Positions 51,477-60,875 are shown, counted from the stretch's first letter. The stretch is 64,000 bases of DNA from Cellvibrio sp. PSBB023 (GCF_002007605.1 NZ_CP019799.1:1550001-1614000), one strand, 5' to 3'. Notes: a model not told the origin generated them from the sequence alone. Numbers and translations: made by a program.

Positions 51477-53132
51477 CTATTGAATCTGCTTTCTGACAAC
51501 ATCATTCATGCGGCTAACCAGCTGGGAGTAATCGCTGGTAAATTGCCCACTTATCGACGCAAGAGCAGAGCCCATGGACTGCATGACTTTGCTAATTTCT
51601 TCACCCAGTGCTTTATCAATCATATCCACTTGTTTAGTGACCGATTCCCCGGTGTTCGACAGGGTTTGTTCAATGGTCTTTTCCAAACTGGCAAATATTT
51701 TTTCAGCATTACGTGAGTGTTCTTGGGCAGCCGTCTCAATAGAGCGGCTGAGATTTTCCTTCATTGTGTTAATGTCTTTTGCAAAAGATTCTGTCACAGA
51801 GCTAGATTGAGTAATAAGCTCCGTGGATGCTTTTTTGAAACTTTCATTCAACTCTTTTCCGCCTTGTTGTAGCTCGCTCAAGAGGTTGCGCATATGGCTG
51901 TCAATATCACTAATGGCTGCATTCATATGCTCGCGAATTTCTTCGGTAGAATTGGCGGTTGCCTGTGCTGACTCTGTGAGTGCTGCGCGGGTTTGGTCTA
52001 CTGTGTCACGATACTGTTCAGCGCTGTCGTTAATACCTTTAGCAAGCTGTTCGCTGGCCTGAGCAACTCCTGTAACGGCAAGTTGGATCTGAGCTTTAAT
52101 TTCTGGAACTGCTTCAACAGCTCGGTCACGCACATCTGCAAACGCGACCAAATGGCGATCAAGCTCAGAAATCTGATGTTGATTGACCTCCATCACTTCG
52201 CGCAGGTTGCTCATGGATTGCGGAATTGATTTGGCATCCTCACTTATAGCCGCGACAGAAGCTTGGGTATGTGTAATAGCAGTCACACCTTCTTTATATT
52301 GAAGACTCATATCCGTTAACTGGTTTTTGTAGTTATCCTGCCAGGTAACAAGTTCGAGGCATGCCTGATTCAGTGCTTTGAAGTTTTCGCCAAATTGTTC
52401 TATTAAATTATTGTTGAAATCAACAATAACCTGTTTGAGCGCCTCAATTACTTGTTCGGTGGCCGACTTGGAAAGCATGTCGGCAAAGTCCTGAAATTTA
52501 ATCCAAAGCTTGTTTTCGAAGGAGGCAAAACTTTCGGCGCTAGTTTTAGTGGTGGATGAAATCTCTGTTAGCACCTCGCTAACAAGTAGTAGATGTTTCT
52601 GATTTTGTTTATTGCTATCGCTTAAGTCAGATCGCAGTAACTTCAATTGTCCTATTAGACTTGAGTCATCATCACCGCCAATGGTTTTTCTAAGAGAGCT
52701 AATCGCATCTGCTTGTTGCTGCATTACGGAAAAAATATCCCTAGCGGATACATCCTCAGGCACATTATTTTCCAATGGTGACGGTTCGATAAAACCCGAG
52801 GAAACCAATGCCTTGAATACGATTGATAACGCCATACCCACTAAACTGGTAATAAAAGCGGTTTTTAAACCGTTGAGCAATAGCGCGATACTTCCATCAA
52901 TGTTGTCGGGATCAAAACTCAATAGGCCAATAATAATTCCAGCGAAGGTGCCTAAAATACCTAGCGAGGTTAGCAAAGTCGGTGTGTATTGGACGAAAGT
53001 GCTGTGCTTTCCTTTTTTCTTCCAGATTAAAGTAACCACAAAAATGGCCAACATACACCATATAAAAATCTCAGTAATGGCATTGGCAGTGGCGCTATGC
53101 AGTCCTGATTCCAGCAAGGGGGAAAGAATCAT
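51477..53132 (-). CDS. zorA: MotA/ExbB-like ZorA with long cytoplasmic tail
   Basis: ZorA forms the pentameric stator-like channel around ZorB. The 551-residue protein has three visible membrane helices (about 17-38, 52-74, 84-106) in the MotA/ExbB arrangement, with TPTLLTSLGILGTFAGIIIG and GLKTAFITSLVGMALSIVFK as hallmarks. The remaining ~440 residues are a long coiled-coil cytoplasmic tail with apolipoprotein-like heptads, the defining difference from flagellar MotA. A modest ribosome binding site precedes ATG 53132. Together with zorB and the HNH gene it defines type II Zorya. Confidence 0.9.
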   Translation of the reverse strand: MILSPLLESGLHSATANAITEIFIWCMLAIFVVTLIWKKKGKHSTFVQYTPTLLTSLGILGTFAGIIIGLLSFDPDNIDGSIALLLNGLKTAFITSLVGMALSIVFKALVSSGFIEPSPLENNVPEDVSARDIFSVMQQQADAISSLRKTIGGDDDSSLIGQLKLLRSDLSDSNKQNQKHLLLVSEVLTEISSTTKTSAESFASFENKLWIKFQDFADMLSKSATEQVIEALKQVIVDFNNNLIEQFGENFKALNQACLELVTWQDNYKNQLTDMSLQYKEGVTAITHTQASVAAISEDAKSIPQSMSNLREVMEVNQHQISELDRHLVAFADVRDRAVEAVPEIKAQIQLAVTGVAQASEQLAKGINDSAEQYRDTVDQTRAALTESAQATANSTEEIREHMNAAISDIDSHMRNLLSELQQGGKELNESFKKASTELITQSSSVTESFAKDINTMKENLSRSIETAAQEHSRNAEKIFASLEKTIEQTLSNTGESVTKQVDMIDKALGEEISKVMQSMGSALASISGQFTSDYSQLVSRMNDVVRKQIQ

Positions 53133-53283
53133 AAGTTTCGTCCGTCGGGTAAATTAAAGTACTTTATCGTTTGCTATGCCAGCGCATAATCCGCGCGAGC
53201 TTGACATTCCTGGCTCTCTGAGCGAGGGATATAACTGGTTTATAAACGCAGAGACCATTTAAAGTGTTTACAAAAAACATCAG

Positions 53284-53538
53284 CTAGAGATTGGGCTTTC
53301 CATAGACATATACGTGATCTTGAATAAGATGTACGTCGGCATCAAAACCACCTTGGATCCGCTTGATACCTTCAACTCCAAAACCGAGTTCAGTCCCTTC
53401 GTAAAAAGCACGAATGTCAAAAAGGTAGGAAGTACCCTTCTCTTTCAGATTAATTATTTTAAATACGCAATCAATGAATCCCTCTTCACTGAACTGGTCG
53501 ATGATAGGCAACCCACTTTCACTTAAAACTATTTCCAT
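53284..53538 (-). CDS. Small hypothetical protein, 84 aa
   Basis: Unrecognised. ATG 53538 has AAGGA 6 nt upstream; the longer frame has no ribosome binding site. The protein starts MEIVLSESGLPIIDQF and is predicted mostly beta, acidic and soluble, with one Cys. It lies upstream of zorA on the same strand with a 151-bp gap, so co-transcription is possible. Immunity-type small proteins have a similar look, but nothing specific supports that. Confidence 0.6.
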   Translation of the reverse strand: MEIVLSESGLPIIDQFSEEGFIDCVFKIINLKEKGTSYLFDIRAFYEGTELGFGVEGIKRIQGGFDADVHLIQDHVYVYGKPNL

Positions 53539-53916
53539 GCTTATTCCTTTGAAAGATTTCCGCCTATTCAGTTGATAGGCACCCAACGTAATAGGGAAGA
53601 AGAACGCGATCGCGCGCATGGGGAAATTAAAACAGCGGAGAGAGTAACTACATCATCCGATGAAATAGTTCCCGTGGGTGAGCTTGGCAGGCAAGTCGTC
53701 CCATTGGTTTTTTTGGAGCATAAGTGATGAAGTCAAAAATGTGAATAACGCCACATTACAAAAAAGATATAGATCTACTACTTTGATAGGCATTCAGACA
53801 TAAGCGTTTAATAATTGTTTTTATAATCAATGAGTTAATGGTTTTAACCAATACCCAGCTAAATCAGCTTTTACTACAGCCAAACCACCCTCACTCCGTA
53901 ACGCCGCCTTTATTGA
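53539..53916. other. Intergenic region without a recognisable gene
   Basis: This 378-bp region contains no open frame I would call. The left half is mixed and the middle AT-rich; from about 53880 it turns abruptly GC-rich where three tiny ORFs begin. Confidence 0.5.
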
Positions 53917-54009
53917 CAGCACCCGCCCCGTCCACTAACCTGCCCGCGCTGCGGTAAATCCCGCAGTCGGGATTACTACCCCCGCATCCAGACCGGCGCT
54001 AGAACGTAA
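53917..54009 (+). CDS. Tiny CxxC ORF, possible zinc-ribbon peptide (start unclear)
   Basis: The open frame between stop codons 53914-53916 and 54007-54009 encodes about 30 residues, HPPRPLTCPRCGKSRSRDYY followed by PRIQTGART. The CPRCG pair and RDYYPR end look like a purposeful small zinc-ribbon-like peptide. No ATG, GTG or TTG start is present in frame, so it may be the 3' part of a broken gene. It is followed after 6 bp by another tiny ORF. Confidence 0.35.
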   Translation, partial: QHPPRPLTCPRCGKSRSRDYYPRIQTGART

Positions 54010-54015
54010 GTTTTA

Positions 54016-54126
54016 GTGTCCTCGTACAGCTACGCCTGTTGTTATGGCGGCTGGACGGGGCCACCTTCGGGTGGGCCGGTGTGGTTTGGACCGGTGGTAG
54101 TAACCCCGTTCAGTTCGCCTCCATGA
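54016..54126 (+). CDS. Tiny Gly/Pro/Trp-rich ORF, 36 aa
   Basis: GTG 54016 starts a 36-residue peptide, VSSYSYACCYGGWTGPPSGG then PVWFGPVVVTPFSSPP. The stop TGA overlaps the ATG of the next ORF (ATGA), a classic translational-coupling signature. Small coupled ORFs of this composition remind me of filamentous-phage gene clusters, but that is a weak recollection and I cannot confirm it. Confidence 0.4.
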   Translation: MSSYSYACCYGGWTGPPSGGPVWFGPVVVTPFSSPP

Positions 54127-54491
54127 CTTACTACCTCATGGTGGTGGAATTAAATCCAAACTATGAGACTTTTATTATGGATAATGTGACCTCTCTACCC
54201 CCTGCTACAAATCCCTGCGTTATCAAGCTTGATCAATTTCAGTACGCCTTTTACCAACAAAGCCAAGTAGAAATTCAATCCCCCGATGGTATGTGCCTGA
54301 CTCGTATTGGCGAGGAAATAAACAACCGCCGCGACGAAGAGCAGCATTTTCAGTTGTGGGAGCAAGTAGTGTTGTTAGAGGTGCTGCTTGAGCAAATCGA
54401 CAGTGACCTGAAACTCCCCGCCCGCGCAGTCACCTGCCTTGCCGATTTAATGACTCGTGTAAATGCGCATTTTTTGAAACACGCGGAGTAA
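54123..54491 (+). CDS. Hypothetical protein, 122 aa, coupled to the upstream tiny ORF
   Basis: Unrecognised. ATG 54123 overlaps the previous stop; a later ATG at 54177 (MDNVTSLPPATNPC) is an alternative giving 104 residues. The C-terminal half is helical and acidic (RRDEEQHFQLWEQVVLLEVL, then EQIDSDLKLPARAVTCLADLM). No signal peptide or membrane helix is seen. Its GC-rich start differs from the AT-rich region before it. Confidence 0.55.
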   Translation: MTYYLMVVELNPNYETFIMDNVTSLPPATNPCVIKLDQFQYAFYQQSQVEIQSPDGMCLTRIGEEINNRRDEEQHFQLWEQVVLLEVLLEQIDSDLKLPARAVTCLADLMTRVNAHFLKHAE

Positions 54492-54499
54492 ACACACAA

Positions 54500-54520
54500 G
54501 GGCGGCAGGCATTGCCGCCC
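54500..54520 (+). terminator. Hairpin after the 54123-54491 gene
   Basis: GGGCGGCA / TGCCGCCC form a perfect 8-bp stem with a 5-nt loop 9 bp after the stop codon. A short T-run (ATTTT) follows at some distance. Confidence 0.55.
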
Positions 54521-54595
54521 GGCTGCATTTTAAAATAAGCTAGGCAGCGCCTGTATCTGGCTTTATTTCCACTGCATAAACACAAGGAGAGCTTA

Positions 54596-55210
54596 ATGAG
54601 TGAAGCCATATTATTTGATGATGGAAAATTGCGGTGCCGTTGGTGTAGCGCCGCCCCTGAGTTCCTCGCTTACCATGACACCGAATGGGGCTTTCCCGTT
54701 GCCGATGATTTCAGGCTGTTTGAGAAAATCAGCCTGGAAGGTTTTCAGTCCGGCTTGAGCTGGCGAACGATTCTTGCGAAGCGGGAGAATTTTCGTAAAG
54801 CGTTTGTGAATTTTGATTTCAATAAAATAGCCCGCTTCACCGATGCAGATGTAGAACGTCTGTTACAAGATGAAGGCATAGTGCGGCATCGGGGGAAGAT
54901 TGAAGCGGTGATTAACAACGCCCGTTGCGCGCAGGAGTTAGTTGCTACAGAGGGATCGCTCGCGAATTTTGTATGGCGTTATGCCTTGCCAAAAAATCCA
55001 GCAAAACCACAGTCGCAATCTACATCTGTGGAATCAGTAGACTTATCCAAAACCTTAAAAAAACGTGGCTGGAAGTTCGTCGGCCCCACGACGGTTTACG
55101 CCTTTATGCAGGCCATGGGACTGATCAACGACCATGCCGATGGCTGTGTTATCCGCAAAAAAGTGGATAAAGAACGAAAGGCGTTTTTGGCGGAGAGGAA
55201 GAAGAAGTAA
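54596..55210 (+). CDS. tag: DNA-3-methyladenine glycosylase I
   Basis: Tag removes 3-methyladenine from alkylated DNA. The 204-residue protein has the family start RCRWCSAAPEFLAYHDTEWG and the zinc-snap ligands Cys14, His27, His180 and Cys184, with the same spacing as E. coli Tag (C4, H17, H175, C179). The block FEKISLEGFQSGLSWRTILAKR is characteristic. A GGAG site precedes ATG 54596. C-terminus is Lys-rich. Confidence 0.95.
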   Translation: MSEAILFDDGKLRCRWCSAAPEFLAYHDTEWGFPVADDFRLFEKISLEGFQSGLSWRTILAKRENFRKAFVNFDFNKIARFTDADVERLLQDEGIVRHRGKIEAVINNARCAQELVATEGSLANFVWRYALPKNPAKPQSQSTSVESVDLSKTLKKRGWKFVGPTTVYAFMQAMGLINDHADGCVIRKKVDKERKAFLAERKKK

Positions 55211-55305
55211 AGCCAAGAATAGACAACACGACAAATCATGACACTTGCGACACTGTAACTCATGAGATACAGTCTTGATGATCAACAGGATTGGAGTAAT
55301 AAGCC

Positions 55306-55596
55306 ATGAGTGAAAAATTTACCCGCTGGGATGCTGCCGATTATCTGGATACCGAAGAGGATATGCTTTCCTACTTTGAAGCATGCCTCACAGAAGATCC
55401 AGGTGATGGCAGTGTTATTCGTGCAGCATTAGGCGATATTGCTCGCGCTAAAGGCATGAGCCAACTGGCACGCGATACGGGTCTGGCAAGGGAAAGCCTC
55501 TACCGCGCACTATCACCCGAAGGCAATCCAGAGTTTTCTACAATTATGAAAGTAATGAAAGCCTTGGGCATCAAACTGCACGCTCAGCACGTGTGA
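55306..55596 (+). CDS. Second orphan HigA/HI1420-type antitoxin-like regulator
   Basis: The 96-residue protein is a divergent relative of the one at 49020, with the same plan: acidic N-terminus (AADYLDTEEDMLSYFEACLTE), IRAALGDIARAKGMSQLARDTG and the DNA-binding part LARESLYRALSPEGNPEF, ending MKALGIKLHAQ. Only 95 bp separate it from tag, so no toxin gene lies upstream, and none follows. It may repress itself or regulate nearby genes. Confidence 0.85.
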   Translation: MSEKFTRWDAADYLDTEEDMLSYFEACLTEDPGDGSVIRAALGDIARAKGMSQLARDTGLARESLYRALSPEGNPEFSTIMKVMKALGIKLHAQHV

Positions 55597-55632
55597 ATAA
55601 ATGGCAACAGAAGAAATATCTGAATAAAAAAC

Positions 55633-55660
55633 ACATAAGGCGGCAATTGCCGCCTTATGT
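55633..55660. terminator. Bidirectional terminator between convergent genes
   Basis: A perfect 28-bp palindrome (arms ACATAAGGCGGCAA / TTGCCGCCTTATGT) is flanked by A-rich DNA on the left and T-rich DNA on the right. It sits between the convergent genes ending at 55596 and 55686. Confidence 0.85.
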
Positions 55661-55685
55661 ATATTTTACCAACGCATCCCGTGGT

Positions 55686-56102
55686 TTATTTAGTTCGACT
55701 AAATACAACCAATGATTTTTCTTTATCGCTGCGGTAGTAATAAAGACGATCTTGAGATACCGAAAAATAAGCGTTTTGATTGAGGTGACTGATAACAGCC
55801 TCGGCAGACTTGTATCCGCAGGATAATTTTGAATTGCTGTCAATCAGCTTTTCATCGATACGAATTTTATCCCCTACTTTTGTAAACTCTGCTTGCGAAC
55901 TATATTCAAGCTCACCGGTTGTGCGGATAATTTTCTGATCGCGCGTAAACTCAATGGTCATGCTGCGACATTCCGGTGAAAACCGTTGCTGCCATTCCGG
56001 CGCAATAGTCCACTTCCCCACTGCTAATTCTTGCTGACTCATATCGGCATAAGCAAAGCTACTGCCGCCAAGTAACACCACTAGCGCAATTTTGTTTATC
56101 AT
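55686..56102 (-). CDS. Exported hypothetical protein, 138 aa
   Basis: ATG 56102 (GGAG 6 nt upstream) begins a clear Sec signal peptide, MINKIALVVLLGGSSFAYAD. The mature ~118 residues are beta-rich with two Cys (PECRSM, LSCGYKS), probably a periplasmic disulfide, and contain ELAVGKWTIAPEWQQ. The pattern resembles small lipocalin-like or DUF-type periplasmic proteins, but I do not recognise the family. Confidence 0.75.
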   Translation of the reverse strand: MINKIALVVLLGGSSFAYADMSQQELAVGKWTIAPEWQQRFSPECRSMTIEFTRDQKIIRTTGELEYSSQAEFTKVGDKIRIDEKLIDSNSKLSCGYKSAEAVISHLNQNAYFSVSQDRLYYYRSDKEKSLVVFSRTK

Positions 56103-56273
56103 TATTTTCTCCATCATCCATATTAACGAGCAGACGATTATGCAATCTAACATGGTACTGGGCAACCATTAGCCCAACCCATGGATGATTACTACAAAGC
56201 GTCACGTACATTTCACCTGCATCCAGCGCCCTGCTACAATCGCCACCTATTTCCAGCCCGATTGTTAAACACC

Positions 56274-56984
56274 ATGAATTTGATTTTGCTTTCCCCCGAC
56301 GATTTAACCTCCAGCCATAGCGCCATAATTAGGGATGCGCGGCGTGTGGCGCATATTAAAAATGTCCATGGGGCTGCACAGGGCGACTCGCTCAAGGTGG
56401 GGTTATTGGGGGGAAATATGGGTACAGGCAGGGTTACTACAATAGATGATAACGGTATTTCGCTCGCGCTGGATTTACAACAAGCCCCGCCTGCTGCGCT
56501 GGATTTAATATTGGTATTAGCGCTGCCGCGCCCAAAAATGTTGCGGCGCATTTTGCAAACCATTGCTACCCTGGGTGTAAAAAAATTACACCTGATTAAT
56601 TCCTACCGCGTGGAAAAAAGCTATTGGCAAACACCGTTTTTGGAAGCGGCCAGCATTCATGAACAATTACTCTTGGGACTGGAACAGGGTTGCGATACGC
56701 GCTTGCCCGAGGTGCATTTGCACAAGCGGTTTAAACCTTTTGTGGAAGATGAGCTGCCCGCGTTGATTGCCAATAGCCGCGCACTGGTGGCGCACCCTTA
56801 TACCACTACCGCCTGCCCGAGCCAGATTGATTATGCGCTGTCGCTGGCGGTTGGCCCGGAGGGTGGGTTTATTGAGTATGAAATTGCGCTATTGGAAAAG
56901 TGTGGTTTTGAAGTGGTGCATTTGGGCGAGCGCATTATGCGGGTAGAAACAGCCGTGCCTTATTTGTTAGGCCGACTGTTCTGA
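56274..56984 (+). CDS. rsmE: 16S rRNA (uracil(1498)-N(3))-methyltransferase RsmE
   Basis: RsmE methylates N3 of U1498 in 16S rRNA using S-adenosylmethionine. ATG 56274 (MNLILLSPDDLTSSHSAIIR) gives 236 residues, the usual size. The SPOUT-class knot is visible in the C-terminal half: LSLAVGPEGGFIEYEI and LGERIMRVETAVPYLLG. An internal-start extension in the longer frame is unsupported. The 3' end overlaps the convergent GGDEF/EAL gene by 18 bp. Confidence 0.95.
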   Translation: MNLILLSPDDLTSSHSAIIRDARRVAHIKNVHGAAQGDSLKVGLLGGNMGTGRVTTIDDNGISLALDLQQAPPAALDLILVLALPRPKMLRRILQTIATLGVKKLHLINSYRVEKSYWQTPFLEAASIHEQLLLGLEQGCDTRLPEVHLHKRFKPFVEDELPALIANSRALVAHPYTTTACPSQIDYALSLAVGPEGGFIEYEIALLEKCGFEVVHLGERIMRVETAVPYLLGRLF

Positions 56985-59423
56985 TTGTTCACGCGCGAGG
57001 ATTTCTTCAAATTCAGCGAAAGGCACTGCTTGGCTGGACAAATAACCCTGGTAGTAATCACAGCCGAAGGATTTAAGAATTTCCAACTGTTCCTGCTCCT
57101 CCACCCCTTCGGCAACCAATTCCATATCCAACAAACGCCCCATGGTAATAATGGTTTCTACCAATACGCGGTCATTGCGGTCGTCGATAATGTCGCGCAC
57201 AAAACCCTGATCAATTTTTAAGGTGCTTACCGGCAAACGTTTGAGATAACTGATAGACGAGTAGCCAGTACCAAAATCATCCAGCGAGAAACTAATACCA
57301 CGATCGCTCAGGGTGGTCATGGTGACAATCGCATCATCCACCCGCTGGATAACAATGCCTTCGGTAATTTCCATATCCAGTGATTTTTCGGGTATGGGGT
57401 ATTTGTCGAGCGCGGCAATAACGTCGTCCACAAAGGCATCGCGGCGGAACTGACGCGGACTGATGTTAATACTGAGCTTCATTCCCGCTTGCCACAAACC
57501 GGATTCTTTCCAGGTGACCAGGGTTTTACAAGCTTCTTCCAGTACCCACTGACCAACATCGATAATCATGCCGGAAGTTTCCAGTACGGGAATAAAATCC
57601 ACCGGCGAGACCATGCCTTTAACGGGGTGATTCCAGCGTAACAAGGCCTCTGCTCCCACGACACGGCCAGTTCTAATATCAATTTTAGGCTGGTAATACA
57701 GCTTGAATTGCGATTCATCCATTGCGCGATGCAGGTCGCCTTCCATGGTGAGCTGTCGGCTCACTTTATCGGCCATTTCTTCATTAAAGAATTCAATAGA
57801 ATCGCGGCCTTTTTCTTTTACTTGATACATGGCGGTATCGGCATAACGCAGCAGTTCATGCACCGAATTATTTTTATCCGGATACACCACCACCCCCACG
57901 CTACAAGTCACGCGCAGTTCCATGTTGTCGTAGAGATAGGGCTGGGAAATGATAGAGCGAATTTTTTCACTGATTTCACCGGCGCGCAGCGCGGCCGTTT
58001 CTATGTTTTGATCCAGCACTGTGAGCACAACAACAAATTCATCGCCACTTAGCCGCGCTACCAGATCTTCCTCGCGCACCGATTCTTGTAGGCGCTCTGC
58101 CACTACTTCCAGTACACGATCTCCCACTGGGTGCCCCAAGGAATCGTTGATGGTTTTGAATTGGTCCAAGTCGATAAACAATACCGCACCAAAATATCCG
58201 TGGCGCTCGGCGCGGCGTAATTCGTGTTCCAATCGTTCAACCAATTGCAAACGATTAGGCAACCCGGTGAGCGCATCGTGGTGCGCCATAAATTCCATTT
58301 TGGCCTGTGCATTTTTGCGCTCGGTAATATCGACCGACACAATCAGCGCGACTTTTTCGTCATAAAACGCTAGCGGCATAATGTGGGTTTGCAAAAATAA
58401 TTGTTTGCCGGTGGCGGTGACAAAACGCTCTTCAATGACATCCAGTTCTTCGTTGCCGCGAATAACGCGGTAATCGTTTTGCAGCATGGTGTCTATATCA
58501 AATACCGAATTTTTCAGCAGTTGGCGCACATGCAGGTTGCGCATTTGATCCGGCGTATAGCCTAGCTCGTTGGCGAGCGCTTTATTAGCAAATAAATAGT
58601 AACCGGCAATATTGCGCGCACCAATCATGACCGGGAGGTGATCGATAATCTGCCGCAAATGTTCTTCACTTTTGCGCAGTGCTAATTCCACAGCGCGGCG
58701 TTTGGCCAGGGAGAGTTCAACAACATCGAGCAATTGATTGGAACTGGCGATGAGTTGAGCCAGTTCATCTTTGCGATGGGGCGGTAATTGGGTGAGGCGA
58801 TTCACACCGGGGTGATCAGGATTGATGTTGTTAATTTCGCGCGACAAGCGCACCAGCGGTTTGGTCAGTGTGAAGTAAAACACTACGAACAACAGCAATA
58901 CCAAAAACATATTGCGCAGCAGGCCAGTCATGAGCGCTGTTTTGGAACGGTTGTAAAAACCCTCTAGTGCCAAGTCCATATCCACGGAGAAACGGATACT
59001 ACCCGAGGTGCCATCGGTATAGCCCGGCAGTAACAGGTTGGCGGTGTATTCTCGGGTGTTGTCGGTAATTTTGCTGGTTAGCCAGCGGGTGGGCACTTCC
59101 GGGCGGGTACTGCTGCCCTGCGCGAGTACATTGCCGGTATCGTCATAGATCACGACTTCGTAAATAAACCCGTAGCGCAACAGGCCGTTCACTACTTCGT
59201 AGGAAAGTTCATCGTCAAGGGTGGATACAGAGCGTACGGCGGGCGGGGTGGCAACCTGGATAACGCGATCGATAAGGGATTTGAGTTCCTTTTCCTGGTT
59301 GAGGAAATCCAGATACAACTGCACGGAGCTCAATATAAAACTCAACACAAACGCCAAAATAATACCGATTTTGGCAAGCTGGAAAGAGATGCCGTTAAAA
59401 AATGAAGGCGCTTTGTCTCTCAT
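56967..59423 (-). CDS. Membrane PAS-GGDEF-EAL c-di-GMP turnover protein
   Basis: The 818-residue protein has two membrane helices (about 14-35 and 163-186) enclosing a periplasmic sensor domain, a HAMP-like segment (190-240), a PAS domain (about 250-370), a GGDEF domain with motif SGDEF (459-463) and an EAL domain with EAL at 592-594, the acidic MEITEG at 684 and DDFGTGYSS at 715. The EAL metal-binding residues look intact, so phosphodiesterase activity is likely. The first G of GGDEF is Ser, a variation tolerated by some active cyclases, so the output direction is not predictable. It may set c-di-GMP for the PilZ proteins nearby. Confidence 0.92.
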   Translation of the reverse strand: MRDKAPSFFNGISFQLAKIGIILAFVLSFILSSVQLYLDFLNQEKELKSLIDRVIQVATPPAVRSVSTLDDELSYEVVNGLLRYGFIYEVVIYDDTGNVLAQGSSTRPEVPTRWLTSKITDNTREYTANLLLPGYTDGTSGSIRFSVDMDLALEGFYNRSKTALMTGLLRNMFLVLLLFVVFYFTLTKPLVRLSREINNINPDHPGVNRLTQLPPHRKDELAQLIASSNQLLDVVELSLAKRRAVELALRKSEEHLRQIIDHLPVMIGARNIAGYYLFANKALANELGYTPDQMRNLHVRQLLKNSVFDIDTMLQNDYRVIRGNEELDVIEERFVTATGKQLFLQTHIMPLAFYDEKVALIVSVDITERKNAQAKMEFMAHHDALTGLPNRLQLVERLEHELRRAERHGYFGAVLFIDLDQFKTINDSLGHPVGDRVLEVVAERLQESVREEDLVARLSGDEFVVVLTVLDQNIETAALRAGEISEKIRSIISQPYLYDNMELRVTCSVGVVVYPDKNNSVHELLRYADTAMYQVKEKGRDSIEFFNEEMADKVSRQLTMEGDLHRAMDESQFKLYYQPKIDIRTGRVVGAEALLRWNHPVKGMVSPVDFIPVLETSGMIIDVGQWVLEEACKTLVTWKESGLWQAGMKLSINISPRQFRRDAFVDDVIAALDKYPIPEKSLDMEITEGIVIQRVDDAIVTMTTLSDRGISFSLDDFGTGYSSISYLKRLPVSTLKIDQGFVRDIIDDRNDRVLVETIITMGRLLDMELVAEGVEEQEQLEILKSFGCDYYQGYLSSQAVPFAEFEEILAREQSEQSA

Positions 59424-59620
59424 TGACCTTGGGCTTCCGGGAACATAATAGTTTTATTGGTAGGGCGTTTGATTTACACCCGGGAGAGCACCACCGCCGA
59501 CATCACCCCGGATGTATCCTTGTCTTCGCGAGAGTATAGAACAAACTCATCACTGGCGCCTGAATCAATAAGTTTATTTTTCATAAGCCAACAGGTCGCA
59601 TTTATGGCAGAAAAGCAGGC

Positions 59621-60730
59621 TTACAGGATCGATTGTGGGTCGCGATAAGGCATGGAAAAACTCGCCGCTACAGCCGGTTGAGTCAGCTCACCCCCATGGC
59701 AATTCAGCGCCGCCGTAAACCCTGGATCGCCCTTCAGCGCAGCAATGCCACCATCTGCCAAACGCAGGATATAACTGAGCGTGGCATTGGTTAAGCCCAG
59801 GGTTGCGGTGCGCCCGACGGCGCTGGGAATATTGGCGACACAGTAGTGAATCACCCCCGCCTCAACATAGGTTGGCTGCTGATGTGTGGTGGGCCGCGAT
59901 GTTTCAAAGCAGCCGCCCTGATCGATAGCGACATCCACCAACACACTGCCGGGCTCCATGCGGGCAATCTGCGCGCGAGTCAGCAAGCGCGGCGCACTGG
60001 CACCGGCATTCAATACGCTGCCAATCACCAGATCGGCAGACAGCGCACATTCATCGATTCGCGTTTGGGTGGCATATTCACAGACCACACGGCCACGCCA
60101 TAGGTCATCCAACTGGCGCAGGCGGGCGATGGATTTATCCATAATACGTACTTCTGCCCCCAAGCCTACGGCCATAGCGGCGGCATTGGCACCCACTACC
60201 CCGCCCCCCAAAATCAATACCTTCGCAGGCGCCACACCGGGAATCCCACCCAGCAATAGCCCCTTGCCGCCCTGTGCCATTTCCAGGTGATGAGCGCCCG
60301 CTTGCACCGCCACTCGCCCGGCGATTTCGGACATAGGCGCCAGCAACGGCAAACGCCCTTGGGCGTCACTCAGGGTTTCATAGGCGAGGCAACTGGCACC
60401 CGAGGCGAGTAATGCGTCGGTCAGAGGACGGCTGGCGGCGAGGTGCAAGTAGGTAAACAGGATATGGGTAGACCGCAAGAGTGGGTATTCTTCCGGTTGC
60501 GGCTCTTTGACTTTGACGATAAGCGTAGCACCGGCATAGACCTCCTCCAGGGTGCCCACAATCTGTGCGCCTGCCGTTTGATACTGCGCATCGCTAAACC
60601 CGGCAGCGGCTCCCGCGCCGCTCATCACCCGCAGCTGATGCCCACGCGCCACCAGCTCAGATACCCCTGCTGGCGTGAGCGCAACACGATTTTCACCGGG
60701 TTTTATTTCTTTAGGGATACCAATTTGCAT
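59621..60730 (-). CDS. ald: Alanine dehydrogenase
   Basis: Ald reversibly deaminates L-alanine to pyruvate and ammonia with NAD. ATG 60730 ([20 protein letters not shown]) follows GGAGG at 5 nt; the longer frame adds four residues without support. The protein has the NAD-binding motif [20 protein letters not shown] near residue 170, the substrate Lys in [11 protein letters not shown] and the catalytic His in [11 protein letters not shown]. At 369 residues the length is standard. Confidence 0.96.
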   Translation of the reverse strand: MQIGIPKEIKPGENRVALTPAGVSELVARGHQLRVMSGAGAAAGFSDAQYQTAGAQIVGTLEEVYAGATLIVKVKEPQPEEYPLLRSTHILFTYLHLAASRPLTDALLASGASCLAYETLSDAQGRLPLLAPMSEIAGRVAVQAGAHHLEMAQGGKGLLLGGIPGVAPAKVLILGGGVVGANAAAMAVGLGAEVRIMDKSIARLRQLDDLWRGRVVCEYATQTRIDECALSADLVIGSVLNAGASAPRLLTRAQIARMEPGSVLVDVAIDQGGCFETSRPTTHQQPTYVEAGVIHYCVANIPSAVGRTATLGLTNATLSYILRLADGGIAALKGDPGFTAALNCHGGELTQPAVAASFSMPYRDPQSIL

Positions 60731-60875
60731 AACTGCCTCCATGTATAGATAGTAGGAGTATAGTCACCTGTCGCCTGAATTATTTTGTGTAATGTCGTGC
60801 AAAATGCAGGCAAATTGGCTCAAGTTGTGCTGCAATTGGGATATGGCAACTTTTGACGCCAGCAGTGAGGTAGTT

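Noticed and set aside
48596..56000. Integrative element using the tRNA-Arg as attachment site
   Set aside because: I looked for a second copy of the tRNA 3' end (TTCGATTCCCGCC) downstream and found none; no integrase gene is visible. The accessory region may still be a hot spot, but no element boundary can be drawn.
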